A stretch of 64,000 nt of DNA from Polyangia bacterium (lineage in GTDB: Bacteria; Myxococcota_A; Polyangia; Nannocystales; Nannocystaceae), in NCBI GenBank assembly GCA_030430565.1, contig JAUIKS010000043.1, forward strand, positions 1 through 64,000. The letters are read 5' to 3'. Below are positions 1-11,171 of the stretch, piece after piece; position 1 is the stretch's first letter; each line of letters begins with the position of its first letter. The notes below the pieces were generated by a model, which saw only the letters and a list, made by a program, of their open reading frames with translations, searched no databases and was not told the origin of the DNA. The position numbers and the translations under genes were made by a program.

Positions 1-3219
<3,219 letters not shown>

Positions 3220-3389
3220 GTTGTCTCTCTCTGGTAGGTCCAGTTCAGGGTTCTGAACTTCACCTCCGCTCTTCCTCAGCGGACACTCACTCGCTCGATC
3301 TTCCGCGCTTCGGGTCGCGGGCCTTTCATGGCTCGTGCGTCGCTGTCTCAGCGACTACAGGTTTATCCCCGACCCGATGCGTACACTTC

Positions 3390-3505
3390 TCTGGTGGCTA
3401 TGGCGGAAGGGCCACACCCGATCCCATCCCGAACTCGGTCGTTAAGCCTTCCAGCGCCGATGGTACTGCAGGGGCCACTCTGTGGGAGAGTAGGACGCCG
3501 CCAGA
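3390..3505 (+). rRNA. rrf: 5S rRNA
   Basis: About 116 nt with the 5S hallmarks: 5' strand TGGTGGC pairing with the 3' end GCCGCCA, the CCGATCCCATCCCGAACTCGG block (loop B/helix III) and GGGAGAGTAGG near the 3' end. It follows the 23S by about 170 nt and is followed immediately by a terminator, so it closes the rRNA operon. Confidence 0.95.
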
Positions 3506-3510
3506 ACTAT

Positions 3511-3542
3511 GGCCCCCTCGCTTCGAGGGGGCCTTTTCTTTT
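3511..3542 (+). terminator. Intrinsic terminator of the rRNA operon
   Basis: A perfect 10-bp stem GGCCCCCTCG/CGAGGGGGCC with a CTT loop is followed by TTTTCTTTT. It begins 5 nt after the 5S rRNA. Confidence 0.93.
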
Positions 3543-3790
3543 GGTTTCGCCCGTTCGGCCTGCGAGCTTGCGCTTGCTATCGGGAAGAAGAACAGTTCAC
3601 CGCTAACCCTCAAGGAAACGAAGCAGGTTCAACGAAGAACGATGGTGGCCCGGAGGGTCAACGGCGCGCTTCGCTCGGGCAGCTGGAACGACCCTTCAAG
3701 GCGCTCGTCGTCGACCGCGCCCGGCTTCTCAAGGACATCGAATGGAAGCTTCAGGAGCCTGACGACCCCGTGAGGTCGAGCTCATTAACC
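3543..3790. other. Gene-poor gap after the rRNA operon
   Basis: About 250 bp between the rRNA terminator and the terminator of the converging downstream gene. A plus-strand open frame crosses it but runs through both terminators and has no ribosome binding site. A short stretch of it (around 3700-3770) has a residue mix that could be the relic of a decayed gene, but I cannot name it. I see nothing functional here. Confidence 0.5.
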
Positions 3791-3830
3791 AAAAAGAGAG
3801 GGCTGACGCTATGCGCCAGCCCTTTTTTCT
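3791..3830 (-). terminator. Probable bidirectional intrinsic terminator
   Basis: Stem GGGCTGACGC/GCGCCAGCCC (one A-C mismatch, TAT loop) is flanked by a T run on the plus strand and by an A run that reads as a U tract on the minus strand. It lies 13 bp past the stop of the minus-strand gene ending at 3843, so it mainly serves that gene while blocking residual rRNA read-through. Confidence 0.8.
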
Positions 3831-3842
3831 TGGAGCGATCGT

Positions 3843-4595
3843 TTAGCCGCGTTTGCGGCGACCAAATCCAAGCCCAGCAGCTGCGAGAAGCAGCACTAGA
3901 GGGCCGCTGAAACCGGTCGGGGAGTCGCCAGCAACGCTACAGCCCTTCTTGGGCTCGACGGGCGGAGGAGCCTCTTCGCCGCCGGACTCCGGCTCGGCGT
4001 CTGGCGCCTCGGTTTGCTCTTCCTCGTCAGGACCGGCGAGCGAGTCGGCCTTGTCCTGTTCGGAGACTTCTTCTTCTTCAGATCCACCGCCATCGTCTTC
4101 AGGCTCGGCGGGCTTCCGGCCCGACTTGATGAGCTTGATCTTGCTCTTTCCGAGGACGATGTCTTTGCCCTTGGCGTTCGCCTGGACGATCTTGATCGTG
4201 TAGGTCCGCTCTTTGTTGAAGCCGAGGTTGCCTTCGAGCTCGATCGGGATGCTGATGTACTTCCCGCCATCGTAGTTGGCTTCCTCGTGCCGGTGGACGA
4301 TGGACTCTTGCCCGTTGACGGTCTGGAAGAACTCGATGTAGAGGGGTCCTTCAGCGCCTCGGTCGACTTGGGCCCAGAGGTAGCAGACCCAGAGGTCTTC
4401 TCCCGGTACGTTGTCCAGCTCGGTGACGGCGGCCGAGCGGCCTTCACCCGTCAGGTTGCCCTTCTCTGTGGTCGCAAGCTCCTTGTCCTGGCCGACCTTG
4501 ATGTCACCGGCGAAGGCTGCGGAGCTGGCGAATGCTGTGCAGATGAACAAAATCGTCGGGAGGACGCGGTTCCGAAGGGATCGTCTCATGTGCAT
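3843..4595 (-). CDS. Secreted protein with MYXO-CTERM-like sorting tail
   Basis: 250 aa, unknown function. Seen: an N-terminal signal peptide (residues about 1-29, ending AFA), a beta-rich middle domain (30-160), then a long acidic/proline linker (about 160-215) and a C-terminal tripartite tail: KKGCSVAGDSP, a hydrophobic helix and the basic end GRRKRG. A conserved Cys before a transmembrane helix and a positive end is the layout of MYXO-CTERM surface-sorting tails of Myxococcota, which are processed by intramembrane proteases of the CPBP type. A CPBP protease is encoded at 20626 in this window, but a direct link is inference. An in-frame ATG two codons downstream is an alternative start. Terminator lies just past the stop. 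Confidence 0.8.
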   Translation of the reverse strand: MHMRRSLRNRVLPTILFICTAFASSAAFAGDIKVGQDKELATTEKGNLTGEGRSAAVTELDNVPGEDLWVCYLWAQVDRGAEGPLYIEFFQTVNGQESIVHRHEEANYDGGKYISIPIELEGNLGFNKERTYTIKIVQANAKGKDIVLGKSKIKLIKSGRKPAEPEDDGGGSEEEEVSEQDKADSLAGPDEEEQTEAPDAEPESGGEEAPPPVEPKKGCSVAGDSPTGFSGPLVLLLAAAGLGFGRRKRG

Positions 4596-4753
4596 GGTGC
4601 TCGTGGCGTCTCGGTACTGATGGTGCTCAGGAGATGCTCAGATGGTGACGCGAGGTGAATGTACCACGCGGTTTACACGAGTTGTAACGACGCTGGAGCG
4701 TCATCGGGTCTGTCGCTGACGTCACACGCTGGCACGCACGCGCGTCACATCGC

Positions 4754-5473
4754 TCAAGCGCCATCTTCGCGGAGAAGCGCGAGAATTTCTTCGTCGAGCT
4801 GAGCCTGATGCTCGCTTGCGAACTTTCCGACGATGACGTCGCGCCGCTGGGCGATCGGGACGGTGCCGTCTGCCGCGACCCCACGTCCTCCAATCCCACC
4901 AACCGCGCGCCGTCGCATTCGGTTCGGGCCTCGACTCGGGCGCGAGGGGCCTTGGCCAGCAGCAGAAGCGGTCACCTGAGCGCGAGCCTCGGCGGAGGCG
5001 AACACTGGGTGGGACAGCGACGGGTTGACGGTCGAGCCCTTGGGGCCGTGTCGGAGTGGCGGTCCCTGCTCGGCGACTTCACGCGGTGGCGGTGGCGGTC
5101 TCCGTTCGGGCCGCTTCTTGGCCTCGGGCTTGGGCGCCTTCTTGGCCTCGGCCTTCGCTCCGCCGTCGGGATGCGGGCCGATGTAGCGGATGATCTTCTC
5201 GTCGAACTTGCCTTTGCGTAGGGCGCGGATCATCTTCTTGTGCGACTCCTGCATCAAGCCGATGATCGTCTCGTCGAGGTTGTCGATCGACGAGTCCTCC
5301 AACTTGTCGTTGTAGAGGACCTTGTTGCTCGCGATGATGGTCCCGTCGAAGAAGACGTGGGTGAAGATGTGGGCCTTCTGGAGGCCCGAGTCCTCGGTCT
5401 GCACGTGGTACAGCCGACCCCTGTGCGGGATGTTGTGGTTGTACCCAAGTTGCGGCGAATTCGGGGAGCCCAT
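4754..5473 (-). CDS. Conserved hypothetical protein with disordered tail
   Basis: 239 aa. The first about 100 residues look like a folded domain: a YNHNIPHRG-RLYHVQTEDSG stretch, then aromatic/beta-rich sequence with HVFFDGTI and a helix-rich part (DETIIGLMQESHKKMIRALRKGKFD). I associate this N-terminal pattern with small myxobacterial hypothetical proteins but know no function. Residues about 105-215 are Lys/Glu/Pro/Arg/Gly-rich and probably disordered; the last 20 residues are helical again. No signal peptide or membrane segment. It is divergent from the HD-domain gene at 5646. A TAAGTT hexamer about 14 nt before the ATG could be a -10 element. Confidence 0.75.
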   Translation of the reverse strand: MGSPNSPQLGYNHNIPHRGRLYHVQTEDSGLQKAHIFTHVFFDGTIIASNKVLYNDKLEDSSIDNLDETIIGLMQESHKKMIRALRKGKFDEKIIRYIGPHPDGGAKAEAKKAPKPEAKKRPERRPPPPPREVAEQGPPLRHGPKGSTVNPSLSHPVFASAEARAQVTASAAGQGPSRPSRGPNRMRRRAVGGIGGRGVAADGTVPIAQRRDVIVGKFASEHQAQLDEEILALLREDGA

Positions 5474-5645
5474 GAGCGTGTCGCCCTAACTTATCACGGA
5501 GCATGGCGCGGGGAGCATCACTGGATCTAAATCCGGGCGGGTTTTCCAGTCTGCGGATCTTCCGCGCGGCGGCATGATCTCGCTTTCGAGCTATCATGGT
5601 CACGAATTTCGCTCGGGTATCCCGTTTTGAACCGAGGACGTTGCG

Positions 5646-6587
5646 ATGCCGACGACGATGACTCCAACAGAGGAAGTAACGCTCCGTCTCGAGGAGGTGC
5701 TCCTGCCGGTTTCGAGCATCGGGGCGACAGGGGCGATTCCGAATCCTGCGCTAACGGCGCGAGTCGCCGAGGTTGCGCATGAGATCGGCCAACTCCCTGG
5801 AGCCCGGCTCTACGAGCTGTTGACGCCGGGGCTCTGCGGACGACACCCGCACATCGTGCTGCAGTGGCTTCGAGACGCTGGGGTGCTCGCTGAATTGCTC
5901 CCTGAGCTCGACGCGACGGTCGCGTTCTCGCAGGAGGGAGGACGTCGTCATAAGGATGTCTGGGAGCACACGAAGATCGTCGTGCTCCAGGCGGTGCCGC
6001 GTCCGGAGGTGCGGTGGGCGGCGGCGCTGCACGACATCGGTAAGGTGACGACGCGGCGGTTTGTCGGACCCGGTCGCGTGACGTTCCACGGCCACGCCGA
6101 GGAGGGCGTGCGGATGTTTCGTCGAGGTCCCGCGCGACGGATCAGGTTTCCGTCAGAGGTTGGTTCCCGCGTTGAGCAGCTGATCCTCTATCACCTACGG
6201 CCTGGTCAGTACGATGGGAGCTGGTCGGACTCGGCGGTTCGGCGGTTTGTCCGTGAGGTCGGCTCGGGGATGCAGGATCTGCTCGACCTCTCGCGCGCGG
6301 ACGTGACGAGTCGGCGACCGGGGCAGCGGCGCAAGTGCTTGTTCATGATCAGCGAGCTGGCGCGTCGGATCAGCGAGCTCGAGCAGCTTGACGCTCGAGT
6401 CCCGCCGCTGCCGGCCGGCTTGGGGCACGCGCTGATGACCGCGTTCCAGCTGCCTCCGGGCCGTGAGGTCGGCGCGTTGCGACGCGCGCTCGAGGAGCTG
6501 TGCGAAGCGGGGGCGCTGGAGTCGGGGCGCACCGCCGCGTATTACGTCGAGGCGGCGCGCGCTCGCCGGTTGCTCGAGTCGACGTGA
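5646..6587 (+). CDS. HD-domain protein, CCA-adding-enzyme-like without nucleotidyltransferase head
   Basis: 313 aa. Residues about 40-110 resemble the RNA-binding/neck part of class II poly(A)/CCA tRNA nucleotidyltransferases, followed by a metal-binding HD phosphohydrolase domain with H from WEHTKIV, the HD pair in AALHDIGK, and FHGHAEEG, then a helical tail. The N-terminal nucleotidyltransferase head (GGxxRD and DxD motifs) is absent: the protein starts directly with the helical part. It therefore probably hydrolyses a phosphoester (such as 2',3'-cyclic phosphate) rather than adding CCA; the substrate is unknown. The ATG is preceded by GAGGAC about 7 nt upstream. Its stop is 9 bp from the converging PP2C stop. 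Confidence 0.8.
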   Translation: MPTTMTPTEEVTLRLEEVLLPVSSIGATGAIPNPALTARVAEVAHEIGQLPGARLYELLTPGLCGRHPHIVLQWLRDAGVLAELLPELDATVAFSQEGGRRHKDVWEHTKIVVLQAVPRPEVRWAAALHDIGKVTTRRFVGPGRVTFHGHAEEGVRMFRRGPARRIRFPSEVGSRVEQLILYHLRPGQYDGSWSDSAVRRFVREVGSGMQDLLDLSRADVTSRRPGQRRKCLFMISELARRISELEQLDARVPPLPAGLGHALMTAFQLPPGREVGALRRALEELCEAGALESGRTAAYYVEAARARRLLEST

Positions 6588-6596
6588 AGCTGGCTG

Positions 6597-7370
6597 TTAG
6601 AGCATGCGGCGGATCAGCACCGCGCTGATGTTGTCGGGCCCGCCAGCGCGGTTGGCCGCTTGAACGAGCTGGCGCGCCGCGTTGCGTGTGCTCGACCCGG
6701 TGATGATCTTGTGGATCTGCTCGGCCGGGACGACGTCGCTGAGGCCGTCGCTGCACAGCAGGATGTTGTCGCTGATCTCGATGATGCCCGCGTTGATGTC
6801 GGGGACGCCCTTGGAGCGCCCGTGGCCGAGACAGCGAGAGATGCGTCCGCGGTACGGGTGAACGGCCGCTTGCTCGCGGGTGATGACGCCCTTGGTCACG
6901 AGCTCCTGGACCATGGTGTGATCGAGGGTGATCGGTGTCGCGGCGCGTTTGTCGACGAGGTAGGCGCGGCTGTCTCCGGAGTGGGCGACCCACATCTTGT
7001 CGCGGATGCCCATGACCATCACCGCCGTGCAGCCCATCCCCTCGGTGTCCGGGTTGCGCTGGGTGTAGTCGGTGATGGTTGTGCTGGCGAGCAGGAAGCC
7101 GTGGTACAGGAGCTCGCGCGGCCCCTGCTTGCGGAAGTTGTCCTCGATGTATTTCGAGATCGTCTCGACCGCGAGCGCTGAGGCGACCTCGCCCGCGTTG
7201 TGGCCGCCCATGCCGTCGCAGACGATCGCCATGTAGTACCCGCGGCCGTCGTCGTCCTGCAGCGAGATCGCGTCCTCGTTGTGCTCACGGGCCATGCCCG
7301 GATCACAGGCCCCGGCCATCTGGACTTCGAAGTTCCCCGGGTAGTGGGAGCGCCTGAAGAGCTTGTACAT
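6597..7370 (-). CDS. PP2C-family Ser/Thr protein phosphatase
   Basis: 257 aa, single-domain PPM/PP2C phosphatase that removes phosphate from Ser/Thr residues and opposes Hanks-type kinases, two of which are encoded later in this window. Visible motifs: GMAREHNEDA (motif 1), VCDGMGGHNAGE (metal-binding Asp), GCTAVMVM, HSGDSRAYL, the DHTMVQELVTKG segment, LLCSDGLSDVV and GGPDNISAVL at the C-terminus. Length matches cytosolic Stp/PrpC-type enzymes, and there is no signal peptide or membrane segment. Metal ligands appear intact, so it should be active. It stands alone, convergent with the HD-domain gene and with a 220-bp gene-free stretch upstream. Confidence 0.93.
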   Translation of the reverse strand: MYKLFRRSHYPGNFEVQMAGACDPGMAREHNEDAISLQDDDGRGYYMAIVCDGMGGHNAGEVASALAVETISKYIEDNFRKQGPRELLYHGFLLASTTITDYTQRNPDTEGMGCTAVMVMGIRDKMWVAHSGDSRAYLVDKRAATPITLDHTMVQELVTKGVITREQAAVHPYRGRISRCLGHGRSKGVPDINAGIIEISDNILLCSDGLSDVVPAEQIHKIITGSSTRNAARQLVQAANRAGGPDNISAVLIRRML

Positions 7371-7593
7371 GAACCGATCGCGTTTGCCGGCTTCGCGCCG
7401 ACGAGCCTCGCCGCGTGTCTTGCGCTGAACTCAAGACCAGGCGTGAGGTCGAGCCAAATCTTGGCATTGGAGTCCGGGCGTGGGCAACTCTATCTCGAGG
7501 ATAGGGGCGTGCGCGCTCGTGCTCGTGATTCTCGGCGATCCGGTGGATGATCCTGGTAGACTTCGAGCGTCGAGCGGTCTAGCTCGCAACCAC
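7371..7593. other. Intergenic region upstream of the phosphatase
   Basis: About 220 bp between the PP2C start and the terminator of the tRNA. No open frame with a ribosome binding site and no recognisable RNA; it should contain the phosphatase promoter, but I see no convincing hexamers. Confidence 0.4.
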
Positions 7594-7622
7594 GAAAAAA
7601 CCCCGGGGCCGCAGCCTCGAGG
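7594..7622 (-). terminator. Terminator downstream of tRNA-Ala
   Basis: Reading the minus strand, stem CCTCGAGGC/GCCCCGGGG (one G-U pair, one mismatch) with a TGCG loop is followed by TTTTTT. It begins 18 nt after the tRNA 3' end. Confidence 0.8.
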
Positions 7623-7639
7623 TCTTTTGGTTGGTTGTG

Positions 7640-7712
7640 TGGAGCTGAGGGGGATCGAACCCCTGACCTGTGCATTGCGAACGCACCGCTCTCCCAGCTG
7701 AGCTACAGCCCC
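7640..7712 (-). tRNA. tRNA-Ala (anticodon CGC)
   Basis: A 73-nt cloverleaf on the minus strand: acceptor GGGGCTG/CAGCTCC with discriminator A, D-arm GCTC/GAGC, anticodon stem GTGCG/TGCAC with loop TTCGCAA giving anticodon CGC (reads GCG, a heavily used Ala codon here), T-arm AGGGG/CCCCT with loop TTCGATC. CCA is not encoded. Confidence 0.96.
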
Positions 7713-7813
7713 GTATCGTTGAACGCGTCCGAGGCGGGGAACCTACCTGAAGCGAAGCATCGGCGCAAGAACGTCGATTTCTCGAACCTGGGTGTGTAGG
7801 TGTGAGCGTGCTC

Positions 7814-7975
7814 TCATGAACGGTCTTTGGGACGCTGCGCCCGGCGTCGGTCGTCGAGACCCAGGAGCAGGGCGATGAAGGCGGACAGGAGGATGAGCCC
7901 GAGGATGACTCGGAGCGGCTGATCGTGGGGGTAGGCGAGCTGGACCCACCATGGCTGGGATGCGGGGGGGCGCAT
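7814..7975 (-). CDS. Small single-pass membrane protein
   Basis: A 53-codon minus-strand frame. The product starts MRPPASQPWWVQLAYPHDQ, has one hydrophobic helix (about residues 21-41: LRVILGLILLSAFIALLLGL) and ends in a basic tail DDRRRAQRPKDRS, which predicts an outside N-terminus and inside C-terminus. A Shine-Dalgarno-like GAAGG sits about 9 nt before the ATG. It lies between tRNA-Ala and the divergent tlyA. I do not recognise the family. The tryptophan pair, clean helix and RBS make it more likely real than the other frames over the same DNA. A run of seven C just after the start codon is a place where sequencing or replication slippage would break the frame. Confidence 0.65.
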   Translation of the reverse strand: MRPPASQPWWVQLAYPHDQPLRVILGLILLSAFIALLLGLDDRRRAQRPKDRS

Positions 7976-8035
7976 GGGGGTGTACCTTCGCGCGTCGAGG
8001 ATCTCGTGGCGATCCTATCGTAATTCGGGGAGACG

Positions 8036-8851
8036 ATGAGCCGAGCGCGAGGCAGCGGGGCCGGCGAAAAGTCGGCCGAGAAAGCCAAGCCGGGGCGGGT
8101 TCGCCTCGATCGCCTGGTCGTCGAGCGCGGGCTCTGCGAGTCGCGGACGCGCGCTCAGGCGCTCATCATCGCGGGCCAGGTGGTCGTCGGGGAGCACACC
8201 CAGACAAAACCCGGGATGTCTGTGCGAGCGGACGTGGCCGTTCGTCTGCGGGGCGCGGATCACGGGTTTGTCTCGCGCGGCGGCCTGAAGCTCCAAGGGG
8301 CGCTGCGGTCGTTTACGCCGGCGCTCGGCGTGCAGGGGCGGGTGGCGATGGATGTGGGGGCGTCGACGGGCGGCTTCACGGAGTGTCTGCTGCGCGCTGG
8401 CGTCGCGCGTGTGTACGCCGTTGACGTCGGCTACGGCCAGCTCGCCTGGCGCTTGGTCCAAGACCCACGCGTGCTCTCGATCGAGCGCCAGAACATCCGC
8501 ACGATGGCGCGCGAGATGGTGCCGGAGGAGATCTCGCTGGTCGTGATCGACTGCTCGTTTATCTCGCTCTCGAAGGTCTTGCCGTGCTTGCCGCCGTTCT
8601 TGGCGGCCTCGGCGGATGTGGTCGCGCTCGTGAAGCCGCAGTTTGAGCTCGGGCGCGCGGCGATCGGGAAGGGGGGGATCGTTCGCGATCCGGCGGGGCA
8701 CCTCGCGGCGCAGGAGCAGGTCGCGGCAGCGGCCGCGGCGCTCGGTTTTGTCGAGCGCGGGCGCTGTGATTCGCCGATCACAGGGCGCGAGGGCAATCGT
8801 GAGTTCTTCTCGTGGCTGTCGTGGTCCCGGGCTGAGCCTGGGGTCGCTTGA
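8036..8851 (+). CDS. tlyA: TlyA family rRNA 2'-O-methyltransferase
   Basis: 271 aa. TlyA enzymes 2'-O-methylate cytidines in 16S and/or 23S rRNA using S-adenosylmethionine. An N-terminal S4 RNA-binding domain (about 22-85: RVRLDRLVVERGLCESRTRA, then KPGMSV) is followed by FVSRGGLKL and a Rossmann methyltransferase domain with the SAM loop MDVGASTGGFTECLL, DVGYGQLAW, VIDCSFISL and LVKPQFE. The C-terminus carries GGIVRD and SPITGREGN, usual for the family, and length is typical. It is followed 36 bp later by a YhbY-like RNA-binding protein, so the two form a small ribosome-maturation cluster. The leader between a TATCGT hexamer and the ATG is short and includes GGGGAGA. Confidence 0.95.
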   Translation: MSRARGSGAGEKSAEKAKPGRVRLDRLVVERGLCESRTRAQALIIAGQVVVGEHTQTKPGMSVRADVAVRLRGADHGFVSRGGLKLQGALRSFTPALGVQGRVAMDVGASTGGFTECLLRAGVARVYAVDVGYGQLAWRLVQDPRVLSIERQNIRTMAREMVPEEISLVVIDCSFISLSKVLPCLPPFLAASADVVALVKPQFELGRAAIGKGGIVRDPAGHLAAQEQVAAAAAALGFVERGRCDSPITGREGNREFFSWLSWSRAEPGVA

Positions 8852-8887
8852 CTTCGCCCCGGCGACTCGGCGACACCTCTCGCGCCC

Positions 8888-9205
8888 ATGACGAGCCTGG
8901 ATTTGAAGAGCCATCAGCGCGCGTACCTCAAGTCGTTGGCGCACCCGCTCAAGCCGGTGGTGCTGGTCGGCGCCGACGGCTTGACGGAGGGGCTCGAGCA
9001 AGCGGTCGACCGAGCGCTCGAGGATCACGAGCTGATCAAGGTGAAGCTGGGGCAGAGCTTCAAGGGCGAGCGTCGCCCGGCGGCGACGGCCCTCGGCGAG
9101 GCGACCGCGGCGACGGTGGTGCAGGTGATCGGGCGCATGATCGTGTTGTTTCGCCCGCGGCTTGCGAAGCGTGGCGATCGCCCGCGTATTGAGCTGCCGG
9201 CGTGA
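8888..9205 (+). CDS. yhbY: YhbY/CRM-domain RNA-binding protein
   Basis: 105 aa, one CRS1-YhbY (CRM) domain covering nearly the whole protein. Visible: LKSHQRAYLKSLAHPLKPV, the GADGLTEG loop (GxxG-type), HELIKVKL, and the C-terminal beta strand VIGRMIVLFRP. Family members bind pre-50S ribosomal subunits or structured RNA. Its place directly after tlyA fits a role in large-subunit maturation. Length is typical. An N-terminal or C-terminal extension is not visible. Confidence 0.9.
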   Translation: MTSLDLKSHQRAYLKSLAHPLKPVVLVGADGLTEGLEQAVDRALEDHELIKVKLGQSFKGERRPAATALGEATAATVVQVIGRMIVLFRPRLAKRGDRPRIELPA

Positions 9206-9272
9206 TCTCGACCGGCGCGGGTCGGATTCGCCCGTCAATCGTTCGGGCGCGATCGGTAGTATGCTGAAGACC

Positions 9273-11171
9273 ATGCGCGCACGGTGGGCCAGCAGCTCGC
9301 GTTTGGGTCAGGCCTTCGCGCTCGCGCTCGTCTGCGCGCTCGGGCTGTCCTGCAAGACGACGACGACCAAGAACCCGTCGGATTCGGTGTGGGGACAGAA
9401 GAAGGGCGGCGCCGACAAGGGCCGCTCGATCGTGCTCGAGCGAGTGAAGTCGCAGGCCGGGACGCCGTCGCCGGTGTTCGAGCTGCTCGAGGCGGAGCTC
9501 GATCGCAACCTCTCGCGGCTCTCGAGCGATGAGCAGGAGATCCCGGCGTACTTTTTGGCCTACGACCTGGTCTCGCGGCAGCAGCTGTGGCTCGAGGCCC
9601 ACGAGGGGGTCATCGTCCGCGACAGCGCCGACCGCGACCGGACCGTCGATATCGACGTCCGCGTCGGCAGCCGGCAGCTCGACAACGGGCACACGCAAGG
9701 CGGGTACTACGGGCCGGGGAACGGGCTGGGCGTCGGTCTGCCGATCAGCGTCGAGGATAATCCGCTCTCGCTCTCGCAGGCGCTGTGGATGCTGACGGAG
9801 ACGCAGTACCGCGACGCGCTCGACTCGCTCAGCCGCGCCGAGAGCGAGGAGCAGCTGCGGATCCAGGATGAGGAGAAGCCGGAGAGCCCGGACTTTTCGA
9901 AGGAGCAGCCGAACATCCATATCGAGCCGCCGGTGACGCTGGATCTCGAGGCGGTGTCGGAAGAGTGGGCGCCGAGGATCGAGCAGATCTCGGCGATTCT
10001 CGGGGGCGACCCGCGGGTGCTCGAGAGCAGCGTCGTGCTGCTGGTGGTCGGGGACAACCGCGTGTTCGTGAACAGCGAGAAGACGCGGATCCAGGGCTCG
10101 CACGTGCGCTTCCGCGTGATGCTGAACGCGCTCGCGCAGGCCGAGGACGGCATGCAGCTGACGCGCTTTGAGACCTTCGAGGTACACACGGCGGAGCAGC
10201 TGCCGGCGCAGTCGCTCCTGCTCGAGACTGCGGCGCGCTTGCGCTCGGAGCTGCTGGCGCTGCGCGAGGCCGCGCTCGCGGAGCCCTACGCCGGGCCGGC
10301 GGTGCTCGAGGGGCGCGCGGCCGGGGTGTTCTTCCACGAGATCTTCGGTCATCGGCTCGAGGGGCACCGCCAGAAGGATGACCTCGAGGGCCAGACCTTC
10401 GCGGATATGCTCGGCAAGCGGGTGCTGCCGACCTTCCTCGATATGGTGGATGACCCAACAGTCAGCTCGCTCGACGGCGTGCCGCTCAGCGGGCATTACC
10501 ACGTCGACGACGAGGGGGTGCAGGCCCGCCGGGTGGCCCTGGTCGAGCGCGGGAAGCTCAAGGCGTTCTTGCTCGGGCGCTCGCCGGTGCTGCCGTTTAA
10601 GCGCAGCAACGGGCACGGTCGGCGGGAGCGCGGGGCGCAGGTCGTCGCGCGTCAGGGCAACCTGATCGTGACGAGCCGGAAGACGATCCCGGACGACGAG
10701 CTGCGGGCGGCGCTGATCAGCGAGGTCAAGCGCCAGGGGAAGCCCTACGGGCTGTGGTTCAGCGATATCCAGGGCGGCTACACGATCACGGATCGCAGCG
10801 GGCCGCAGGCGTTTAAGGTGATGCCGCTGATGGTCTACCGGGTGTGGCCCGACGGGCGCCCGGATGAGCTCGTGCGCGGCGCGGACATCGTGGGGACGCC
10901 GATCGCGGCCTTCGAGACGATCCTGGCGACGGGCGACTCGCCCGGGATCTTTAATGGGATGTGCGGGGCCGAGTCGGGCGATGTCCCGGTGGCGGCGGTG
11001 AGCCCGGCGCTGCTGCTGCGGAACATCGAGATCGAGCGCGCGAGCCACAACCGCGATCGCCCGCCGCTGCTCGAGCCGCCCGGCCGCGGCGAGTGCCCTC
11101 CAGGGAGCGGGTCGACATCGACGCAGACAACGTCGTCGAGCGGAGCGGCCGCTGCAGGAGGGCGACCGTGA
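9273..11171 (+). CDS. TldD-like metalloprotease, exported lipoprotein
   Basis: 632 aa from the ATG at 9273. A signal peptide with lipobox LGLSC (Cys near residue 26) predicts a lipoprotein. The body is a TldD/PmbA (peptidase U62) fold: the zinc site HEIFGH (H355, E356, H360) in the FFHEIFGHRLEGHRQ block, followed by the DDEGVQARR region and the C-terminal beta-rich domain ending with the AVSPALLLRNIEIERA block. Cytoplasmic TldD/TldE (E. coli) cleave microcin precursors and CcdA; an exported version is different and its substrate is unknown. An alternative ATG at 9261 exists, but a TAGTAT hexamer at 9257-9262 lies over it and would suit leaderless initiation at 9273. The last about 35 residues are Gly/Ser/Thr-rich. 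The stop overlaps the GTG of the partner gene. Confidence 0.88.
   Translation: MRARWASSSRLGQAFALALVCALGLSCKTTTTKNPSDSVWGQKKGGADKGRSIVLERVKSQAGTPSPVFELLEAELDRNLSRLSSDEQEIPAYFLAYDLVSRQQLWLEAHEGVIVRDSADRDRTVDIDVRVGSRQLDNGHTQGGYYGPGNGLGVGLPISVEDNPLSLSQALWMLTETQYRDALDSLSRAESEEQLRIQDEEKPESPDFSKEQPNIHIEPPVTLDLEAVSEEWAPRIEQISAILGGDPRVLESSVVLLVVGDNRVFVNSEKTRIQGSHVRFRVMLNALAQAEDGMQLTRFETFEVHTAEQLPAQSLLLETAARLRSELLALREAALAEPYAGPAVLEGRAAGVFFHEIFGHRLEGHRQKDDLEGQTFADMLGKRVLPTFLDMVDDPTVSSLDGVPLSGHYHVDDEGVQARRVALVERGKLKAFLLGRSPVLPFKRSNGHGRRERGAQVVARQGNLIVTSRKTIPDDELRAALISEVKRQGKPYGLWFSDIQGGYTITDRSGPQAFKVMPLMVYRVWPDGRPDELVRGADIVGTPIAAFETILATGDSPGIFNGMCGAESGDVPVAAVSPALLLRNIEIERASHNRDRPPLLEPPGRGECPPGSGSTSTQTTSSSGAAAAGGRP

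Noticed and set aside
3509..3910. A 133-codon plus-strand frame after the 5S rRNA
   Set aside because: It runs through two terminators and into the antisense of the MYXO-CTERM gene, with no RBS. At most a gene relic.
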